The notes below the pieces were generated by a model. The model saw only the letters and a list, made by a program, of their open reading frames with translations. It did no database searches and was not told where the DNA came from. DNA of 64,000 bases from Frankia casuarinae. Its GTDB lineage: Bacteria; Actinomycetota; Actinomycetes; Frankiales; Frankiaceae. Shown piece by piece: positions 49,509-59,748 of the stretch. Each line of letters begins with the position of its first letter. Positions within the stretch are counted from its first letter, which is position 1. The translations under genes were made by a program, and so were the position numbers. Location of the stretch: NCBI RefSeq assembly GCF_000013345.1, contig NC_007777.1, forward strand, positions 3,534,001-3,598,000, in the 5' to 3' direction.

Positions 49509-49562
49509 GGTGCGACTGTATAGGGCCGAGCCCCGGATACCGGGGCACGGGCGCCGGCGGCC

Positions 49563-50366
49563 TCAGCGCCCGACCCGGGCCGCCGGATGCGCGCCGGCCG
49601 CCACCAGATCGGCGACCGTCTGACGAGGATCGCCGGTGACGGCTGCCTCGCCGACCAGTACCACGTCCGCCCCCGCAGCGGCGTAGGCGAGCAGATCGTG
49701 CGGCCCCCGGATGCCGGACTCGGCGACCGCGAGCACTTCCGGGGGCACCATCGGCGCGAGCCGGGCGAAGGTGCTCCGATCGATCTTCAGCGTGTGCAGG
49801 TCGCGGGCGTTCACCCCGACCAGTTGGGCGCCGGCGTCCAGCGCCCGCACCATCTCCGCCTCGTCATGCACCTCGACCAGCGCCGTCATGCCCAGGGACT
49901 CGATCCGCTCGCGCAGGCCGACGAGCCGCGGCTGGTCCAGCGCCGCGACGATGAGCAGGACGATGTCCGCCCCGTGCGCCCGGGCCTCGAAGACCTGGTA
50001 GGGCGACACGATGAAGTCCTTGCGCAGCAGCGGGACGTCCACCGCGCGACGCACGGCGTCGAGGTCGGCCAGGGAGCCGCTGAAGCGCCGTTGCTCGGTC
50101 AGGACACTCACCGCGGCGGCGCCCGCCGCCTCGTACTCGGTGGCGAGGGCAGCGGGGTCGGTGATGGTCGCCAGCTCCCCCTTCGAGGGGGAACGGCGCT
50201 TCACCTCGGCAATCACCGAGACCCGGGAGTCCCGGAAGACGGCAAGCGCGTCCTTCGGGTCGGGAACGCGTTCCACCCGCCGCTTGAGATCTGCCAGAGA
50301 GGTCTGTTGCTCGCGGGCGGCAAGATCGATCCCGACCCCGTCGAGGATCTCGGTGAGAACGCTCAT
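49563..50366 (-). CDS. trpC: Indole-3-glycerol-phosphate synthase
   Basis: 267 residues from ATG 50366. Catalyses ring closure to indole-3-glycerol phosphate. Catalytic segments: [15 protein letters not shown] (with the Lys), [37 protein letters not shown] and [15 protein letters not shown]; phosphate loop [12 protein letters not shown]. Separated from trpE by the Trp-associated membrane protein and a small plus-strand gene, and preceded by its own gap. Confidence 0.98.
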   Translation of the reverse strand: MSVLTEILDGVGIDLAAREQQTSLADLKRRVERVPDPKDALAVFRDSRVSVIAEVKRRSPSKGELATITDPAALATEYEAAGAAAVSVLTEQRRFSGSLADLDAVRRAVDVPLLRKDFIVSPYQVFEARAHGADIVLLIVAALDQPRLVGLRERIESLGMTALVEVHDEAEMVRALDAGAQLVGVNARDLHTLKIDRSTFARLAPMVPPEVLAVAESGIRGPHDLLAYAAAGADVVLVGEAAVTGDPRQTVADLVAAGAHPAARVGR

Positions 50367-50928
50367 CGCCCCGCGCTCGCGACTGTCGCGGTCATGCCGC
50401 CGATGGTAGGCCAGGCAGGCACGGTGTGCCCGGCCCCCCCACATGCGGCTACGATCCACGACTCCACATAGTTGACTTTCCCGTGAGGAATCGGGTAGCG
50501 GCCCGAACGCACCCATCTTCACGGACGCTGCACTGTCAGCCACTTCGGATCCGCCTGCACCGATCAGCTACGGTCCGCAATCGATCTTGCGTCGTGAGCC
50601 CGTTGACAGAGTAACGCGACGAGGCCGGTGAACCACCGTGTGCAGAGGCACCACCGGGTTACCACCTCGATCGTCGGGCGACGACATCACGAGATCCGGG
50701 CGGCCGCACGACAGGTTCTCGGGATCGGCGGCCGCAACGCGCCGCGCACACTCGGGACCGCCGCGCCTTCGCCGACCGGAAACACGCATGGCACGCCGCA
50801 CATGTCCTCGGGCGGACCCGAACCCTCGGGCGGACCCGGGCAGCGCCCCAGGGACGGCGTGGCGGGCTGGCGTCGATCGTCGGCGCCCCCTATACTCGAA
50901 CATGAGTTCGACACCGAGGAGAGTTCCG
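50367..50928. promoter_or_regulatory. Intergenic region between trpC and the small plus-strand gene
   Basis: 562 bases. On the plus strand, TATACT at 50891-50896 is a perfect -10 element for the small gene at 50929, with TCGATCG about 17 bases upstream as a weak -35; a TTGACA at 50605-50610 has no good -10. The trpC promoter should be in 50367-50560. I looked for an attenuator with tandem Trp codons on the minus strand and did not find one. Confidence 0.55.
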
Positions 50929-51279
50929 ATGGACAGCCGCCCCCTCTCGTCCCCCCTCTCGTCCCCCCTCGGCGCCGCCCGGGTGCCCGCGGCGCGCGAC
51001 GCCCCGGGCGCGCACCGGCGGCCCCGCCTCGAGCCCGAGCTCGCCGAGCAGCTCGACGAGCTGTCCCGCTGCCTGATCCGGATGGACGCCGTCATGATGA
51101 TGCTCGAAGCCGACCTGGACCGCCGGGCGCTGGCTCTCACGGAGCTGGTCGACCCGTTTCCCGACCTCCCACCCGCGGACCTGGCGCCCGCCGACCCGCT
51201 GGCCGACCCGCTGGCCGGTGGCGCTCCCGGTTCCGGCTGGCCGGCCCGCCAAGCCGGGCGTCGCGGAGACGCCAGGTGA
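50929..51279 (+). CDS. Small hypothetical protein antisense to trp operon direction
   Basis: About 116 residues from ATG 50929, with gaggag upstream and a TATACT promoter element. A start at 50902 is also in frame. The middle has an amphipathic helix (PELAEQLDELSRCLIRMDAVMMMLEADLDRRALALTELV) that could form a coiled coil; head and tail are Pro/Ala/Ser-rich. No family recognised. It lies head-on to the Trp-associated membrane gene, with its stop directly adjacent to the neighbour's stop (TGATCA). Expression is plausible from promoter and ribosome site, but function unknown. Confidence 0.6.
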   Translation: MDSRPLSSPLSSPLGAARVPAARDAPGAHRRPRLEPELAEQLDELSRCLIRMDAVMMMLEADLDRRALALTELVDPFPDLPPADLAPADPLADPLAGGAPGSGWPARQAGRRGDAR

Positions 51280-51981
51280 TCAGGTCGGGTCGTGGCCCCG
51301 CTCGATCGCGTCCCAGGCGTCGGCCGGAGTGGCATCGCGGGCCTGGTAGCGGCCGGACATTGCGGGCCATGACCGGCCGCGCAGGACGACGAGGGCGCCG
51401 ACGAGGATGAGCAGCAGCCCGCCCGCAAACGACAGCCAGGGAGCGATCGTCTGGCTGACGTCATCGATCCGCGCCTGGCCACCGGGCACGAGCTGGCGGA
51501 CCTGATCGGTCTCGCGCAGCGTCGGGAGTGGATCCCAGCCGATGCGTCCGGCCACGTAGGCGATACCGGCCCCGGCGGCCGCGGTGAGCACACCGATGAC
51601 CAGCCGCCCGATGCGCCGGGTGGCCACGATCGCCACGGCCGCGGCAAGCCCGACCAGGGCGAGAGCGGTCGCCGTCGATGCGAGCGCCCCGCCGGTCCAG
51701 TGCACGGCGAGTGGCGCCGCGACGGCGCCGCCGTCCGCCCCACCGCGGGGCCCGCTCACCCGAGCGGACACCCAGGTCGCACCGCCCGACACGAGCACGA
51801 CGCCGGCACCGAGCAGACATCCCAGCACCGCGAGGGTGCGTTCCCGGTGGCCGCGTCGCATCGCCTCGGCCGCGTGCACATCGCCTCCGGGACGGTGGCC
51901 CGGCGAAGGCGGCTCCGCGGTGCCGGCCCGGTCGCGCGGGGAGGATGGGCGCCCCGCGGGGGGGGACCCTGCGGCCGTCAT
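51280..51981 (-). CDS. Trp-biosynthesis-associated membrane protein (Trp_oprn_chp)
   Basis: 233 residues. Four hydrophobic helices (LAVLGCLLGAGVVLVSGGATWVSA, LASTATALALVGLAAAVAIVATRR, LVIGVLTAAAGAGIAYVAG, WLSFAGGLLLILVGALVVLRGRSW) and the C-terminal DAWDAIERGHDPT motif that marks this actinobacterial family. Always next to trpE; function unknown. Starts with ATGA overlap on trpE. Confidence 0.9.
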   Translation of the reverse strand: MTAAGSPPAGRPSSPRDRAGTAEPPSPGHRPGGDVHAAEAMRRGHRERTLAVLGCLLGAGVVLVSGGATWVSARVSGPRGGADGGAVAAPLAVHWTGGALASTATALALVGLAAAVAIVATRRIGRLVIGVLTAAAGAGIAYVAGRIGWDPLPTLRETDQVRQLVPGGQARIDDVSQTIAPWLSFAGGLLLILVGALVVLRGRSWPAMSGRYQARDATPADAWDAIERGHDPT

Positions 51982-53555
51982 GACGGCGGTCGCAACGACT
52001 CGGCGACCTCGACGGCGCGCAGGACGGCGGCGGCCTTCGCGCGGCTTTCCAGATCCTCGGTGTCGGGATCGGAATCCGCGACGATGCCGGCTCCGGCCTG
52101 AACGTAGGCCATACCGTCGCGCATCACTGTGGTGCGGATCGCGATCGCGGTGTCCAGATCACCGCCGAAGTCCAGGTAGCCGACCACGCCCCCGTACAGG
52201 CCCCGCCGGGTCGGCTCCAGCTCGTCGATGACCTCCATCGCCCGCACCTTGGGCGCCCCCGAGAGCGTCCCCGCCGGAAACGTCGCGGCCAGCACGTCCA
52301 CGGCGCTGCGGTCCGGAGCCACCTCACCGATCACCGTGGAGACAATGTGCATGATGTGCGAGAACCGTTCGATGGCCGCGAACTCGACGACCCGGACCGA
52401 ACCGGGGTTGCAGACCCGCCCGAGGTCGTTGCGGACCAGGTCGACCAGCATCACGTGCTCGGAGCGTTCCTTCGGATCCGCGAGAAGCTCCGCCGCAAGC
52501 TCGGCGTCCTGTTCGGGAGTGCCTCCCCGGGGCCGGCTGCCCGCGATGGGGTGCAGCAACGCCCGGCGGCCGGTGACCTTGACGTGCGCCTCCGGGGAGG
52601 ATCCGACGACGTCGTGGTCGGCGAAACGCAGCAGGTACATATAGGGACTCGGATTCGAGGTCCGCAGCACCCGGTAGACGTCGAGCGCATCCGCGGTCGT
52701 CCGCCGTTCGAAGCGCTGCGAGACGACGATCTGGAAGCACTCGCCGGCGCGGATCTCCTCGATGGCCCGCTCGACCGCGGTCTGGAAGGCACCGGGAGGC
52801 GTGGCGGAGACGAAGTCGCCGACCCCCGCGGCGGTGCCCGCCGTGGTCGCCACGGTCGGCTCGTTCCACTTCGCGAGATCGCTGGTCATGGCCTCCAGCC
52901 GGGCCACCGCGTCGTCGTAGGCGGCGTCCAGGTCGATCCCGGCCGGGTGTGCGGCGGCGTCCGCGTCCCCACCGGTGGTGCCGGTGGCGCCTGCGTCACC
53001 GGCACCATTCCCGCGGCCGGTGAAGACGTTGGCCACCAGCAGGCAGGAACCATCCCGATGGTCCAGCACGGCGAGATCGGTGGTGAGCAGCATGCGCAAC
53101 TCGGGAAGGCCGAGGTCGTCGACGGCGTGCGCGGGGAGCCGCTCGATGCGGCGCACGATGTCGTAGCCGAGATAGCCGACCAGACCACCCATGAGCGGAG
53201 GGGCCTGTGGGCTGTTCGAGGCCTGCAGAGTGCTCTCCACCGCACGCAGGATGTCGAGCGGGTCACCGTCGACCGGCACTCCGGGAGGCGGCGCACCGTC
53301 CACCCACACCGCCTGCCCGTCGCGCTCGGTCAGCGTCGCCGCGGCCCGCACACCGATGAACGAATACCGCGACCACACCCCGCCATGCTCCGCCGATTCC
53401 AGCAGGAACGTCCCGGGGCCGCCGGCGAGCTTGCGGTAGACGCCGACGGGTGTCTCCCCGTCGGCGAGCAGCCGACGGGTGACGGCGACGACCGGATGCG
53501 CCGCCGCCGCGGCCCGGAACTCCTCCCGGCCGGGGATGATCTGCCCGGTCGTCAT
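51978..53555 (-). CDS. trpE: Anthranilate synthase component I
   Basis: 525 residues. Makes anthranilate from chorismate with ammonia from a TrpG partner, which is not in this window. Signature motifs: [19 protein letters not shown] (Trp feedback site region), [80 protein letters not shown] and [15 protein letters not shown]. Starts by ATGA overlap with hisI, so trpE is translated from the his operon. Confidence 0.97.
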   Translation of the reverse strand: MTTGQIIPGREEFRAAAAAHPVVAVTRRLLADGETPVGVYRKLAGGPGTFLLESAEHGGVWSRYSFIGVRAAATLTERDGQAVWVDGAPPPGVPVDGDPLDILRAVESTLQASNSPQAPPLMGGLVGYLGYDIVRRIERLPAHAVDDLGLPELRMLLTTDLAVLDHRDGSCLLVANVFTGRGNGAGDAGATGTTGGDADAAAHPAGIDLDAAYDDAVARLEAMTSDLAKWNEPTVATTAGTAAGVGDFVSATPPGAFQTAVERAIEEIRAGECFQIVVSQRFERRTTADALDVYRVLRTSNPSPYMYLLRFADHDVVGSSPEAHVKVTGRRALLHPIAGSRPRGGTPEQDAELAAELLADPKERSEHVMLVDLVRNDLGRVCNPGSVRVVEFAAIERFSHIMHIVSTVIGEVAPDRSAVDVLAATFPAGTLSGAPKVRAMEVIDELEPTRRGLYGGVVGYLDFGGDLDTAIAIRTTVMRDGMAYVQAGAGIVADSDPDTEDLESRAKAAAVLRAVEVAESLRPPS

Positions 53556-54049
53556 CGGTCCGCGCCGGCCTTGCTCACGCCGGCCCTGTCCACGCCAGCG
53601 GGGTCACCGGCGGCACCGGAAACGCTGGCGGCACCGGAAACGCTGGCGGCACCGGAGAGGTCGCGGGGCCGGGCGGTATCCGCGGCCTCGACGGTCACCG
53701 TGGGCAGAAGATTGCCGTCGAAGCAGGTCCGCGTGCCCGTGTGGCAGGCCGGGCCCACCTGGTCCACCCGGACGAGGACGGTGTCCCCGTCGCAGTCGAG
53801 CGCGACCGACCGCACCCATTGCCGGTGCCCGCTGGTCTCCCCCTTGACCCAGTACTCCGCGCGGCTGCGGCTCCAGTACGTGGCCCGGCCCGTGGTGAGG
53901 GTCCGGTGCAGCGCCTCGTCGTCCATCCACCCGAGCATCAGCACCTCGCCGGTGTCGTACTGCTGGGCGACGGCGGGGAACAGGCCCGCGTCGTTGCGGC
54001 GCAGCCTACGGGCGATGGCGGGATCCAGAGCGGAAGGGCGAATGGTCAC
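53552..54049 (-). CDS. hisI: Phosphoribosyl-AMP cyclohydrolase
   Basis: 165 residues from GTG 54049. Third step of histidine synthesis. Family motifs: [72 protein letters not shown] with the zinc Cys/Asp ligands. No HisE domain is fused. Tail repeats Ala-Ser-Val-Ser-Gly, coded by caccggaaacgctggcgg repeats. Its start lies within the end of an ABC-ATPase relic. Confidence 0.95.
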   Translation of the reverse strand: MTIRPSALDPAIARRLRRNDAGLFPAVAQQYDTGEVLMLGWMDDEALHRTLTTGRATYWSRSRAEYWVKGETSGHRQWVRSVALDCDGDTVLVRVDQVGPACHTGTRTCFDGNLLPTVTVEAADTARPRDLSGAASVSGAASVSGAAGDPAGVDRAGVSKAGADR

Positions 54050-54250
54050 CCCACCATTCTGCTCGCGCCCGGCGCCGCAGCGGTGCCGGGCGACGGGCCG
54101 CCCGCCGCTCCCGTCCCGACCCCCGCCGCCCAGGATCGGTGCAGGCGCTGGTACACGCCGCGCATCGCGATCAGATCCCGGCGCGGACCGCGCTGGACGA
54201 TCCGTCCGGCGTCCACGACGACGACGTCCTGTGCCGCCTCGGCCGTCGGC
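54046..54250 (-). pseudogene. Remnant of an ABC transporter ATP-binding gene
   Basis: Minus-strand frame between hisF and hisI encodes [17 protein letters not shown], then [19 protein letters not shown], which is the end of an ABC exporter ATPase (D-loop/H-loop downstream region). No Walker motifs, start or upstream part remains; hisF begins only 35 bases upstream of the readable part. Between lies an 11-base repeat cgtcggcgccc. A deletion seems to have fused the tail of an ABC gene to the hisF end. Frame runs to 54046 and overlaps the hisI start by four bases, so the relic may have once been coupled with hisI. Confidence 0.7.
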
Positions 54251-54284
54251 GCCCCGTCGGCGCCCCGTCGGCGGACGCGCCTGG

Positions 54285-55049
54285 TCAGCGCACGGGTACA
54301 CCCGCGCCGCGCAGCGCCGTCTTCACCTCGCCGATGCGCAGCTGCCCGAAGTGGAACACGCTCGCCGCGAGCACCGCGTCCGCGCCCGCGTCGATCGCCG
54401 GCGCGAAGTGGGCCAGGTCGCCGGCCCCGCCGCTGGCGATCACCGGGACATCGACCTCGGCACGCACCGCGCAGATCATCTCCAGGTCGTAGCCGTCCCG
54501 TGTGCCGTCGGCATCCATCGAGTTGAGCAGGATCTCCCCGGCGCCGAGCTCGACCACCCGCGCCGTCCAGGCCACCGCGTCGATGCCGGTGCCCTTGCGG
54601 CCGCCGTGCGTCGTGACCTCGAAGCGCGGACCGTCGGGACCGGGTGGGCGCCGGGCGTCCACCGAGATGACGATGCACTGGTTACCGAACCGGTGGGCGC
54701 ACTCGCGCACCAGCTCGGGCCGGGCCACCGCCGCCGTGTTGATGCCGACCTTGTCGGCCCCCGCCCGCAGCAGGCGGTTCACGTCGTCGACCGAGCGGAC
54801 CCCGCCACCCACGGTCAGCGGGATGAACACCTGTTCGGCGGTCCGCCGCACGATGTCATAGGTGGTCTCCCGATCGCCGCTGGACGCGGTGATGTCGAGG
54901 AACGTCAGCTCGTCGGCACCCTCGGCGTCGTAGAGGCGCGCCATCTCGACCGGGTCGCCGGCGTCGCGCAGGTCCGTGAAGTTCACGCCCTTCACGACCC
55001 GGCCGGCGTCAACGTCGAGGCAGGGAATCACCCGGACCGCGACGCTCAT
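54285..55049 (-). CDS. hisF: Imidazole glycerol phosphate synthase cyclase subunit
   Basis: 254 residues from ATG 55049 (ATGA overlap with hisA). TIM barrel with catalytic Asp in [19 protein letters not shown] and the second Asp in [18 protein letters not shown]; ammonia from HisH enters the barrel. Complete. Confidence 0.97.
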   Translation of the reverse strand: MSVAVRVIPCLDVDAGRVVKGVNFTDLRDAGDPVEMARLYDAEGADELTFLDITASSGDRETTYDIVRRTAEQVFIPLTVGGGVRSVDDVNRLLRAGADKVGINTAAVARPELVRECAHRFGNQCIVISVDARRPPGPDGPRFEVTTHGGRKGTGIDAVAWTARVVELGAGEILLNSMDADGTRDGYDLEMICAVRAEVDVPVIASGGAGDLAHFAPAIDAGADAVLAASVFHFGQLRIGEVKTALRGAGVPVR

Positions 55050-55813
55050 CGACCCACCGCACCCGCACATCCGTTTCCGATATTCCCGATATTCCCGGCA
55101 ACGGCCAGGGCCTCGGGCAGCGTGAAGGCGCCGGCGTAGAGCGCCTTGCCGATGATCGCGCCCTCCACTCCGGGCACCACGGCGATCGCGGTGAGGTCGT
55201 CGAGCGTGGCCACGCCGCCGCTGGCGACCACCGGCCGGCTGGTGGCCGCGGTCACGGAGCGCAGGAGCTCGACGTTCGGCCCGGTGAGCGTGCCGTCTCG
55301 GCGCACATCCGTCACCACGTACCGGGCGCAGCCGTCGGCGTCGAGGCGGGCGAGCACATCGAACAGCTCGCCACCGTCCCGCGTCCAGCCCCGGGCCGAC
55401 AGCGTGGTCCCCCGGACGTCGAGACCGACCGCGATACGGTCACCGACCCGGTCGATGGCCCGGCGGACCCAGTCGGGATCCTCGAGCGCAGCCGTGCCGA
55501 TGTTGACCCGGGCCGCGCCGGTGGCCAGCGCCGCGTCGAGCGATGCGTCGTCGCGGATGCCGCCGGAGAGCTCGACGGCCACGTCCACCGCGCGTACCAC
55601 CTCGGCGATGAGCTCCCGATTCGACCCCCGGCCGAAGGCAGCGTCGAGATCGACCAGGTGGATCCACTCGGCGCCGTCGCGCTGCCAGGTCAGCGCCGCC
55701 TCCCGCGGGTCGCCGTACGAGGTCTCGGAACCGGCCTCGCCCTGGACGAGTCGGACGGCCCTGCCGTCGGCCACGTCCACGGCGGGCAGCAGAGTAAGCG
55801 TCACATCGGCCAC
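55046..55813 (-). CDS. priA: PriA-type isomerase (HisA / TrpF bifunctional)
   Basis: 255 residues. ProFAR isomerase fold with [43 protein letters not shown] and [14 protein letters not shown]. Actinobacteria have PriA, which also isomerises phosphoribosyl anthranilate and so replaces TrpF. No trpF is seen in this window, which agrees. C-terminal tail has NIGNIGNG repeats. Start GTG 55813. Confidence 0.93.
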   Translation of the reverse strand: MADVTLTLLPAVDVADGRAVRLVQGEAGSETSYGDPREAALTWQRDGAEWIHLVDLDAAFGRGSNRELIAEVVRAVDVAVELSGGIRDDASLDAALATGAARVNIGTAALEDPDWVRRAIDRVGDRIAVGLDVRGTTLSARGWTRDGGELFDVLARLDADGCARYVVTDVRRDGTLTGPNVELLRSVTAATSRPVVASGGVATLDDLTAIAVVPGVEGAIIGKALYAGAFTLPEALAVAGNIGNIGNGCAGAVGR

Positions 55814-55912
55814 CCTACGGTCCAGCGGGGCGCTGGAGCCGCCCTAATTACAGGACATCCGCATTACAGGACATCCGCCCTCGCGTTCACGCTCACTCAG
55901 ACCAGGGCTCGC

Positions 55913-56545
55913 TCAGACCAGGCTGCCGAGCCAGTTCGCCAGCAGGTGCGCTCCGGCATCCCCGGACTTCTCCGGGTGGAACTGGGTCGCGGCGAGCGCA
56001 CCCCGTTCGACGGCGGCGGCGAACGGCTCGCCGTGCTCCCCCACGGTGTCCCCGGCGGCCGGATCGGCCTTCGCCGCGTACGAGTGGACAAAGTAGAACC
56101 GCGTGTCCGCGGGCAGTCCGGCGAACAGGATCGATCCGGCGGGCGGCGCCACAGTGTTCCAGCCCATGTGCGGCAGGATGTCGGCGGCGAGCCGGCGGAC
56201 CTCGCCAGGGATCACGCCGAGCCCGACCGTCCGCACCCCGTGCTCGTCACCGAGCTCGTACAGCACCTGCATCCCGACGCAGATCCCGAGCACGGGCCGT
56301 CCCGCCGCTACCCGCTCCCGCACCACGGGCGCGGCGCCCACGGCGTCGATGCCTGCCATACAGGCCGCATAGGCGCCCACGCCCGGTACGACCAGGCCCG
56401 CCGCGCCGCGGGCCACGTCAAGATCCGCGGTCACCGTCACGTCGGCGCCGACTCGGGCGAGCGCGCGCTCGGCCGACCGCAGGTTTCCCGAGCCGTAGTC
56501 CAGGACAACCACCCGGGGACGCCGGCCGGGTCCGTCTCCGCTCAC
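55913..56545 (-). CDS. hisH: Imidazole glycerol phosphate synthase glutaminase subunit
   Basis: 210 residues from GTG 56545, overlapping the hisB stop. Class I glutamine amidotransferase: catalytic Cys in [16 protein letters not shown], His and Glu in [14 protein letters not shown]. Works with HisF. Between its stop and the priA start is a 99-base gap with two copies of ttacaggacatccgc. Confidence 0.97.
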   Translation of the reverse strand: MSGDGPGRRPRVVVLDYGSGNLRSAERALARVGADVTVTADLDVARGAAGLVVPGVGAYAACMAGIDAVGAAPVVRERVAAGRPVLGICVGMQVLYELGDEHGVRTVGLGVIPGEVRRLAADILPHMGWNTVAPPAGSILFAGLPADTRFYFVHSYAAKADPAAGDTVGEHGEPFAAAVERGALAATQFHPEKSGDAGAHLLANWLGSLV

Positions 56546-57129
56546 AGCACACCTTTCGTGGAGGGTATCCCGGCGACGCGGGCGTCGAGCGCCACCGCGT
56601 CGCGCAGAGCCCGCGCGACCGCCTTGAACTGGGCCTCGACCACGTGATGGGCGTTGCGGCCGGACAGCACCCGCACGTGCAGCGCGAGCCGGGCGGACGC
56701 GGTGATCGACTCGAAGATGTGCCGGGTCAGCGTCGTGTCGTAAGTTCCGATCATCCCGACGAGATCCGGTTCGACGTGCACGCAGTACGGCCGGCCGGAC
56801 AGGTCGACGGCGGCTTGGGCGAGCGCCTCGTCCAGCGGGACGGTGGCATCCCCGAACCGGCGGATACCCGCCTTGTCGCCGAGCGCCTCGCGCAGGGCGG
56901 ACCCGAAGGCGATCGAGGTGTCCTCGACGGTGTGGTGGGCGTCGATGTGCAGATCCCCCCGGGTACGCACGGTGAGGTCGAACCCGCCGTGCTTGCCGAG
57001 CTGGGACAGCATGTGGTCGAAGAACGGGACGCCGGTGTCCGACGAGGAGATTCCCGTCCCGTCGAGGTCGAGCTCGACCAGGACGTCCGACTCCAACGTC
57101 TTGCGTTCGATTCGCGCGGTGCGTGCCAT
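56542..57129 (-). CDS. hisB: Imidazoleglycerol-phosphate dehydratase
   Basis: 195 residues, full length monofunctional form. Manganese His motifs [14 protein letters not shown] and [13 protein letters not shown], plus [17 protein letters not shown]. Follows hisC after 63 bases that contain two copies of caggccgggccaggggct. Confidence 0.98.
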   Translation of the reverse strand: MARTARIERKTLESDVLVELDLDGTGISSSDTGVPFFDHMLSQLGKHGGFDLTVRTRGDLHIDAHHTVEDTSIAFGSALREALGDKAGIRRFGDATVPLDEALAQAAVDLSGRPYCVHVEPDLVGMIGTYDTTLTRHIFESITASARLALHVRVLSGRNAHHVVEAQFKAVARALRDAVALDARVAGIPSTKGVL

Positions 57130-57192
57130 CGGGGGCTTCCTCGGTCTCTGTAGATCTCAGGCCGGGCCAGGGGCTCAGGCCGGGCCAGGGGC

Positions 57193-58386
57193 TCAGGCGG
57201 TGGCGAGGCTGATGACACCGTCCGCGCCGATGACGCTGCCGGTGAGAGTTCTGCCCAGCGCCCCGAGAAACGCGTCCACCTCGTTCGGCAGCCCGGCGGT
57301 GACCCGCAGCCAGCCGGTCAGACCGACATCGCGGACCAACACTCCCGCGTCCAACAGGCTCTGCCACACCGCCCGCTGATCGGCGAACCGGCCGAAGAAC
57401 ACGAAGTTGGCGTCGCTCGGAGCCAGCCGCAGACCGAGCGCCGGCAACTCCCGGACGATGCGGTCGCGCTGGGCCTTGACCGCCTCCACCGTGCCGAGCA
57501 GCTCGTCGGCGTGCGCGAGCGCCGTGCGCGCGACGGCCTGGGTGAAGCTCGACAGGTGGTAGGGCAGCCGCACCAGGTACAGCGAGTCCACCACGGCGGG
57601 GTGCGCGGCAAGATAGCCTACCCGGGCACCGGCCAGCGCGAACGCCTTGCTCATTGTCCGGGTGACGACGAGCCGCGGATGACGGGGCAGCAGCGTCAGC
57701 GTGCTGGGCACGCCGGCCCGGCGGAACTCGGCGTAGGCCTCGTCGACGACGACCATGCCGCTGCCGGTGGCCTCCACCGCCTCACAGGCGGCGGCGACGA
57801 CCTCGGGCGGCAGGGCCGTGCCCGTCGGATTGTTCGGTGAGCAGAGGAAGACCAGGGCGGGTCGGTGCCGGGCGATCGCGTCGGTGACCACGGCCGGGGA
57901 GAGCGTGAAGTCCTCCGCTCGCTGCCCGGCCACCCACTCGGTGGCGGTGGCCAGCGCGATGAGGCGGTGCATCGAGTAGGACGGCTCGAACCCGAGCGCC
58001 ACCCGACCGGGCCCGCCGAACGCCTGGAGGAGCTGCTGGAGGATCTCGTTGGAGCCGTTGGCGGCCCAGACCTGACTGGTGTGCACGCCGAAGCCGGCGT
58101 CCGGTGTCAGGTAGTAGGCGAGGTCGGCACGCAGCGCCTCGGCGTCCCGGTCGGGATAGCGGTTCGCCTCGGTGGCGGCGAGGGCCGCGGCCTTGCCGAT
58201 GGCGTCGACCAGCCCGACCGACGGCGGGTGCGGGTTCTCGTTGGTGTTGAGCCGCACCGGCACGTCGAGCTGCGGAGCGCCGTAGGGCGAGAGCCCGCGC
58301 AGGCTGTCGCGCAGCGGCAGGCCGTCAGCGTCCCACGGGCGCCACGGCCGGTCCTCGGCACCGCTCCCGGCCGCCTTGAATATCAT
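57193..58386 (-). CDS. hisC: Histidinol-phosphate aminotransferase
   Basis: 397 residues from ATG 58386 (ATGA overlap with hisD). PLP aminotransferase fold [52 protein letters not shown] and the PLP lysine in [17 protein letters not shown]. Confidence 0.97.
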   Translation of the reverse strand: MIFKAAGSGAEDRPWRPWDADGLPLRDSLRGLSPYGAPQLDVPVRLNTNENPHPPSVGLVDAIGKAAALAATEANRYPDRDAEALRADLAYYLTPDAGFGVHTSQVWAANGSNEILQQLLQAFGGPGRVALGFEPSYSMHRLIALATATEWVAGQRAEDFTLSPAVVTDAIARHRPALVFLCSPNNPTGTALPPEVVAAACEAVEATGSGMVVVDEAYAEFRRAGVPSTLTLLPRHPRLVVTRTMSKAFALAGARVGYLAAHPAVVDSLYLVRLPYHLSSFTQAVARTALAHADELLGTVEAVKAQRDRIVRELPALGLRLAPSDANFVFFGRFADQRAVWQSLLDAGVLVRDVGLTGWLRVTAGLPNEVDAFLGALGRTLTGSVIGADGVISLATA

Positions 58387-59678
58387 CGGAGTCGAACCTC
58401 CACCGCGTCGACGTGAGCTGTGAGGTCCTCCGCCCCGCCGAGCGCGGCGATACGCGGGGCGACGGCGGCGAGCCCCTCCCGCGTGCACTCGACCACCTGG
58501 ACCTGACGTTGGAAGGCGGTGACCGCCAGACCGCTGGAATGCCGGGCGGTGCCGCCGGTGGGCAGGACGTGGTTGGACCCGGCCAGGTAGTCGCCGAGCG
58601 GGACGGGAGCGTAGTCGCCGACGAAGACCGCTCCGGCGTGGCGCACCCGGGCGGCGACCGCGGCGGCGTCCGCGGTGTGGATCTCCAGATGCTCGGCGGC
58701 CCAGCCGTCCGCCACCGCGAGACCCGCGTCGACGTCCGCGACGAGCGCGACCGCCCCCTGGCCGGCGAGCGACTCCGCCACCCGCTCCCGGTGGCGGGTG
58801 GCGGGCACCTGCTTGCCGAGCTCGACGTCGACCGCGTCGGCGAGTTCCACCGACGGGGTGATCAGCAGGCAGGCGGCCATCGGGTCGTGCTCGGCCTGGG
58901 CGATGAGGTCGGCTGCGACGAAGGCCGGATCCGCGGTGGCGTCGGCGAGGATCGCGACCTCGGTCGGGCCCGCCTCGGCGTCCACCCCGACGACCCCACG
59001 CAGCAGGCGCTTGGCCGCCGTGACGTAGACGTTGCCGGGCCCGGTGATCACATCGACCGGCGGGCAGCTCGTGGTCCCGTAGGCGGCCATCGCCACGGCC
59101 TGGGCTCCGCCGGCCGCGTAGACCTCCTCGACACCGAGCAGCGCGCAGGCGGCGAGGATCACCGGATGCGGCAGCCCGCCGTTGTCCTTCTGCGGCGGGG
59201 AGAAGACCGCGAGCGAGCCGACCCCGGCCTCCTGGGCGGGCACGACGTTCATCACGACGCTGCTGGGGTAGGCGACCCGCCCGCCCGGCACGTACAGGCC
59301 GACCCGCTCCACCGGCACCCAGCGCTGCGTCACCGTGGTGCCGGGCGCGACCTCGATCGCCACCGGCTCCCGCAGCTGCGCACGGTGCACCAGCCGAGTC
59401 CGGCGGATCGCCTCGGTCAGCGCGTCGCGCACGGCCGGATCCAGGACATCCGCGGCGGCGGCGAGAACCTGGGCGGGCACCCGCAGGCTCGGCGGGCGGA
59501 CCCCGTCGAACCGCTCCGCGGCGGCGAGGACGGCCGCGTCGCCGCGGTCCCGCACGTCCGCACAGACCGGCCGGACCGCATCGACGGCGACGTCGACGTC
59601 GACGTCGGCCCGCGGCAGTAGCCGTCGGATCTCGGCTGCGGCAGGCACCGCGCCACGCAGATCAAGCCTTCTGAGCAC
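58383..59678 (-). CDS. hisD: Histidinol dehydrogenase
   Basis: 431 residues. Last two steps to histidine, NAD- and zinc-dependent. Motifs: [68 protein letters not shown] and catalytic His in [11 protein letters not shown] region. First gene of the operon hisDCBHA-F-I-trpE; promoter in 59679-59748, shared with a plus-strand gene. Confidence 0.98.
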   Translation of the reverse strand: MLRRLDLRGAVPAAAEIRRLLPRADVDVDVAVDAVRPVCADVRDRGDAAVLAAAERFDGVRPPSLRVPAQVLAAAADVLDPAVRDALTEAIRRTRLVHRAQLREPVAIEVAPGTTVTQRWVPVERVGLYVPGGRVAYPSSVVMNVVPAQEAGVGSLAVFSPPQKDNGGLPHPVILAACALLGVEEVYAAGGAQAVAMAAYGTTSCPPVDVITGPGNVYVTAAKRLLRGVVGVDAEAGPTEVAILADATADPAFVAADLIAQAEHDPMAACLLITPSVELADAVDVELGKQVPATRHRERVAESLAGQGAVALVADVDAGLAVADGWAAEHLEIHTADAAAVAARVRHAGAVFVGDYAPVPLGDYLAGSNHVLPTGGTARHSSGLAVTAFQRQVQVVECTREGLAAVAPRIAALGGAEDLTAHVDAVEVRLR

Positions 59679-59748
59679 GACAAGAGATTAGCTGGCCTCG
59701 GCGGGACCGGTAGAATCGTGTGTCCGCCGCAGGTGCGACGCTGGTTGC

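Noticed and set aside
50367-50640. Trp attenuator upstream of trpC
   Set aside because: No short frame with tandem Trp codons on the minus strand; CCACC stretches at 50632-50665 do not give adjacent TGG codons in one frame.
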